This document shows, piece after piece, positions 61,580-64,000 of a DNA stretch of 64,000 nucleotides. The notes under the pieces were generated by a model. The model was not told the DNA's origin. It made no database searches and was given only the letters and a program-made list of their open reading frames with translations. A program made the position numbers and the translations under genes. The stretch's first letter is position 1. Every line of letters begins with the position of its first letter. This DNA comes from Neoceratodus forsteri (taxonomy: Eukaryota; Chordata; Ceratodontiformes; Ceratodontidae), in the NCBI GenBank assembly GCA_016271365.2, contig CM028130.1, positions 469,373,501-469,437,500 of the forward strand, read 5' to 3'.

Positions 61580-61777
61580 AAGATCTGACTGTTTCAGTTT
61601 GAAGAACAACAGACAGAGTTTTTTCGACCGAGCTCGCGCTGAAGATTCCATGCCTGGCATGGAAGTTAACTCTTTCACCTCCGGAGCAGTTCTAAGGCTG
61701 GGACAAACTGCATATGTCATAATATAGCAAGACTCCATTAGAAGAAACAACATTACTAAGGTGAGTAATTTTTTCTT
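61580..61777 (+). repeat. C1 3' terminal inverted repeat
   Basis: Complement of 50502-50672, ending CATTACTAAGGTGAGTAATTTT. hAT sequence resumes with CCTGCTAGTACT. Confidence 0.93.
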
Positions 61778-62006
61778 TCCTGCTAGTACTCCGTCCGGCT
61801 CTGGACCCACCCCTCCCACCTACCCACCTAAGTACTCTGTCCTGCCTCTTGTAGTGCTGCATAAGCACAACAGCTTAAGGTAAAAAAATTACAGTAACAC
61901 AACACACACAAAGATAGCACAAAATAGAATTTTATTGTGTACAATAATACAACAACAATCTTTATTAGTTTATTTCACAATTGCAGCATAGAAGACAGTT
62001 AAAATA
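61778..62006 (+). other. hAT sequence between C1 and transposase
   Basis: Continues the subterminal repeat (CTAGTACTCCG at 61782) and is then AT-rich up to the first transposase frame. No separate gene. Confidence 0.45.
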
Positions 62007-62210
62007 ATGCAACAAAATAAGCCAAAGCAAGCTACTCTATTTTCCCTTTGGACAGGGAAAAAATCCACATCTTCTTCATCAGAAACAAAAAGTAAAGAGC
62101 CTGACCCTGAGCCTTCTTCACAGTCTGACCAGCCCCCAACCAGCCCCCTGGCCCTACTAGTAGTCAGGAAAAACAAACCAAGGGTTCTGGTCTGGGTCTG
62201 TGTTTTGTAG
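62007..62210 (+). pseudogene. hAT transposase N-terminal piece
   Basis: 67-codon open frame MQQNKPKQATLFSLW followed by Ser/Lys/Glu/Pro-rich disordered sequence. KQATLFSLW resembles the short Q-x-x-L-x-x hydrophobic motif seen at the start of several ZMYM/ZNF862-like hAT transposases and loosely a PCNA-binding box. It stops after VLVWVCVL, so it is cut from the zinc-finger part by a frame change. Confidence 0.5.
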
Positions 62211-62283
62211 ACATAACAGGCGCAGTCTAACTTGACCGTACTAAGTTTCTGAAACGAGTGAGCATAATAGTAGTAGCAGTTCA

Positions 62284-62640
62284 GTGCCATCACATTCTGG
62301 TTCAGTACAGGTAAAGCAACCTTTCATTTTAGATAATGAGGAAATAAAGACTGAGAAAAGAAACAAAGATAAAAAATATGATGTTGAAAAAAGGGCTCGA
62401 ACATTTCAGCATCACTGGCTAAATCAGTATACCTGGTTAAGGTATGATGACCAAAAATACGTCATGTACTGCTCTGCCTGTGAGAAATATCCCACTCTTG
62501 CGACTCCTGCTTATTCAAAAACCTAACATGTTTGCCACTGCTTCAAATAATTTCGAATTGAGTCCATGAGAGCCCATGAGAAATCAACCACATATAATTT
62601 GTGCAAACCAGCATAGTCACAAAACTGGTCAACATGCAGT
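62284..62640 (+). pseudogene. hAT transposase TTF-type zinc finger
   Basis: Frame 62284-62526 has RTFQHHWLNQYTWLRYDDQK, then MYCSACEKYPT: the W....W..YD....M.C..C pattern of TTF-type zinc fingers found in hAT-derived proteins. A stop at 62524 is followed in another frame by a NFRIESMRAHEKST-type segment with a His and Cys that would complete the finger. DNA binding is the family role. Confidence 0.7.
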
Positions 62641-62685
62641 CAATTTAACATATCTGAAACTGCAATATATAACGCATTTTCTCAG

Positions 62686-64000
62686 ATGGAGGAAGTCACC
62701 AAAAATAAAATGAGGCATTTATTTAACACCGCATATTCCTTGGCTAAAAATTTACGTCCTTTCTCAGATATGGAGTGGCTTTGCACATTGCAAGAAAAAA
62801 ATGGGGTTAAACTCGGCAGCAATTACGCAAATGGTAAACGGGCCAGAGATTTCTGTAACACAATATCAGCTGTCATGTCTACAACACAGATCCAGACTAT
62901 CAAAAATATAAAATTTGTTACCGTTCTTGCAGACGGCAGTACAGATGCAAGCATTGTAGAGTGGGAAAATGTCTTCCTTCGTTTTGTTGATGGCACAGAA
63001 AAAAAAGTTACAACTGTGTTAATTAAAGCTGTACCTCTTGAACATTCTCATGCAGATGGAGTTTTTAAAGCAATAACCTCTGCACTTGAGTCTGTTGATC
63101 TTTCTTTTGCAGACCTTAACGATGTGAGCAGACCTGGACCAGTTCTCGTATGTGCCAACTTTGATGGTGCCAGTGTGATGATGGGCCATACAGGTGGCAC
63201 CATAGCAAAAATCCGAGAACATGTCCCCACTGTAATACCCATGCATTGCATAGCCCACAAACTGGAGTTAGCAGTTCTTGACGTCATGAAAAAAAATCCC
63301 TTTGTTCAAAAAGTAGAAAACACCTTGAAAGGAATTTTTAAATTTTACCACTACAGCCCCAAGAAACTTCGGGAACTGCAGGAAATAGCAGATGTCATAC
63401 ACACCGAGTTGGCTCATTTCAGTGCAATAAAGCAAGTGCGTTGGCTTGCAAGTAAGACAAGTTCAGTTCATGCTGTTCAAGTCAACCTGCCTACAGTAAT
63501 TCAGCATCTTGAACATGTGTCAAACTCTGCTGGTGATGATGGGGCCAAAGCAAAGGCACTTCTAAGAGATGCGATTTAGTACAGTTTGTAAAATCACTGT
63601 TTATTCTTCAAGATTTTCTGCCAATATTGAAAATGTATCACTTGAATTTCAGAAGGATGACCTACTAATATTAGAAGCCCCCAACTCATTGAGACATGCT
63701 TACTCCAGTTGACTGAGCTAAAAACAAGACCTGGAAAGTTTATGACATCATTTCTGAACCAATATAATCCTGCAGAGAAATGCATGAACTACCTTATTTC
63801 AAACGTGGCAGTGAGGACAAGATTGTTCCTTTTACTTTCAAAGGAACTGTCCAGAAGTAAATTTTACGACTGATACACAGCTGCACAGTTTAATAGATGC
63901 AGCAGTATTCCATTGATCAGCTTTGAATTTCTCGGAAGAACCTCTAAAATGGTTCAGTTGCTTGGATTTCAAAAATTTTGATCTGTCACGAGAAGAACTT
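62686..64000 (+). pseudogene. hAT transposase catalytic region (partial)
   Basis: Open frame 62686-63579 (297 codons) with FVTVLADGSTDASIVEWENV, CANFDGASVMMGHTGG, MHCIAHKLELAVLDVM and VRWLASKTSSV. These match the RNase-H-like core of ZNF862/KIAA1586-type hAT transposases: the first Asp in DGSTD, a second in NFDGA, and the C-x-x-H motif CIAH. It stops after LLRDAI; homologous sequence continues in other frames to the window end. Dimerisation-domain sequence would lie outside. Confidence 0.82.

Larger units (their letters stand above)
50502..61777 (+). mobile_element. DIRS family A copy C1 (host of C2)
   Basis: Full-length plus-strand copy: 5' terminal repeat (50502-50672), leader, gag (51074 on), interruption by C2 (52418-58070), gag end, RT, RNase H, methylase-like segment, recombinase, ICR (61231-61329) and 3' terminal repeat (61580-61777). 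Removing C2 leaves about 5.62 kb. Termini and ICR share the copy-specific GACATATGCAG variant. It is the best-preserved copy for catalytic motifs, though frames are still broken by single-base changes. Confidence 0.93.
48585..64000 (+). mobile_element. hAT DNA transposon, interrupted by C1 (runs off window)
   Basis: The likely left end is CAGGGCTTGACAAATC at 48585, a typical hAT-style CAGNG terminus. A long noncoding 5' region with subterminal repeats follows to 50501. DIRS copy C1 then intervenes (50502-61777). The repeat phrase CTAGTACT resumes after it at 61782, leading to transposase frames from 62007. The right end is outside. Linking the left terminus to this transposase is inference from continuity. 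Confidence 0.6.

Noticed and set aside
1..64000. tRNA, rRNA or riboswitch-type elements
   Set aside because: I looked for cloverleaf-like or ribosomal sequence on both strands and saw none that I could support.

Overview
The window looks like repeat-rich intergenic or intronic DNA from a vertebrate with a large, transposon-filled genome. The mix is abundant DIRS-type tyrosine-recombinase retrotransposons, CR1- and L2-like LINE pieces, an LTR retroelement, hAT DNA transposons and many palindromic MITE-like repeats. An amphibian (caecilian or salamander) or a lungfish-like animal fits best, but this is inferred from element types and was not tested by any search. I found no complete host gene. 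The only host-like coding candidate is one possible 100-bp exon at 48037-48136. All boundaries were read by eye.

Layout. 1-11396 (minus strand): three DIRS copies of one family, here called family A. A2 is the host copy. A complete copy, A3 (3997-9630), sits inside its gag, and A1, which runs off the window start, sits inside its recombinase. 11397-11829: right end of a second DIRS family, B. 12001-19207 (minus): a decayed LTR retroelement with one visible LTR (18649-19207), gag, protease, RT, RNase H and integrase, and no env seen. 19260-23490: family B copy B1, which carries gag but no recognisable polymerase or recombinase, inside another B gag remnant. 23491-31036: foldback-type repeats with long inverted arms made of direct repeats, interrupted by a B right end and a CR1 fragment. 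31037-33210: unique-looking DNA with two related palindromes. 33211-37778: second gag-only copy, B2. 37779-41330: MITEs, including a hAT-type MITE with a perfect 8-bp target duplication, and LINE tails. 41331-47797: a third DIRS family (F1) with gag, RT, RNase H and recombinase, all decayed. 48585-64000: a hAT element with a TTF-type zinc finger and transposase pieces, split by DIRS copy C1 (50502-61777), which is itself split by C2 (52418-58070). C1 and C2 belong to family A.

How the parts work together. In a DIRS element Gag packages the RNA, RT/RNase H copies it, the internal complementary region (ICR) bridges the two unlike ends to make a circle, and the tyrosine recombinase integrates it. 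Here A3, C1 and C2 each have terminal repeats and an ICR carrying the same copy-specific variants, as that cycle predicts. All three come out at about 5.63 kb net. Most open frames are broken by frameshifts, stops or lost catalytic residues. C1 keeps the most catalytic motifs.
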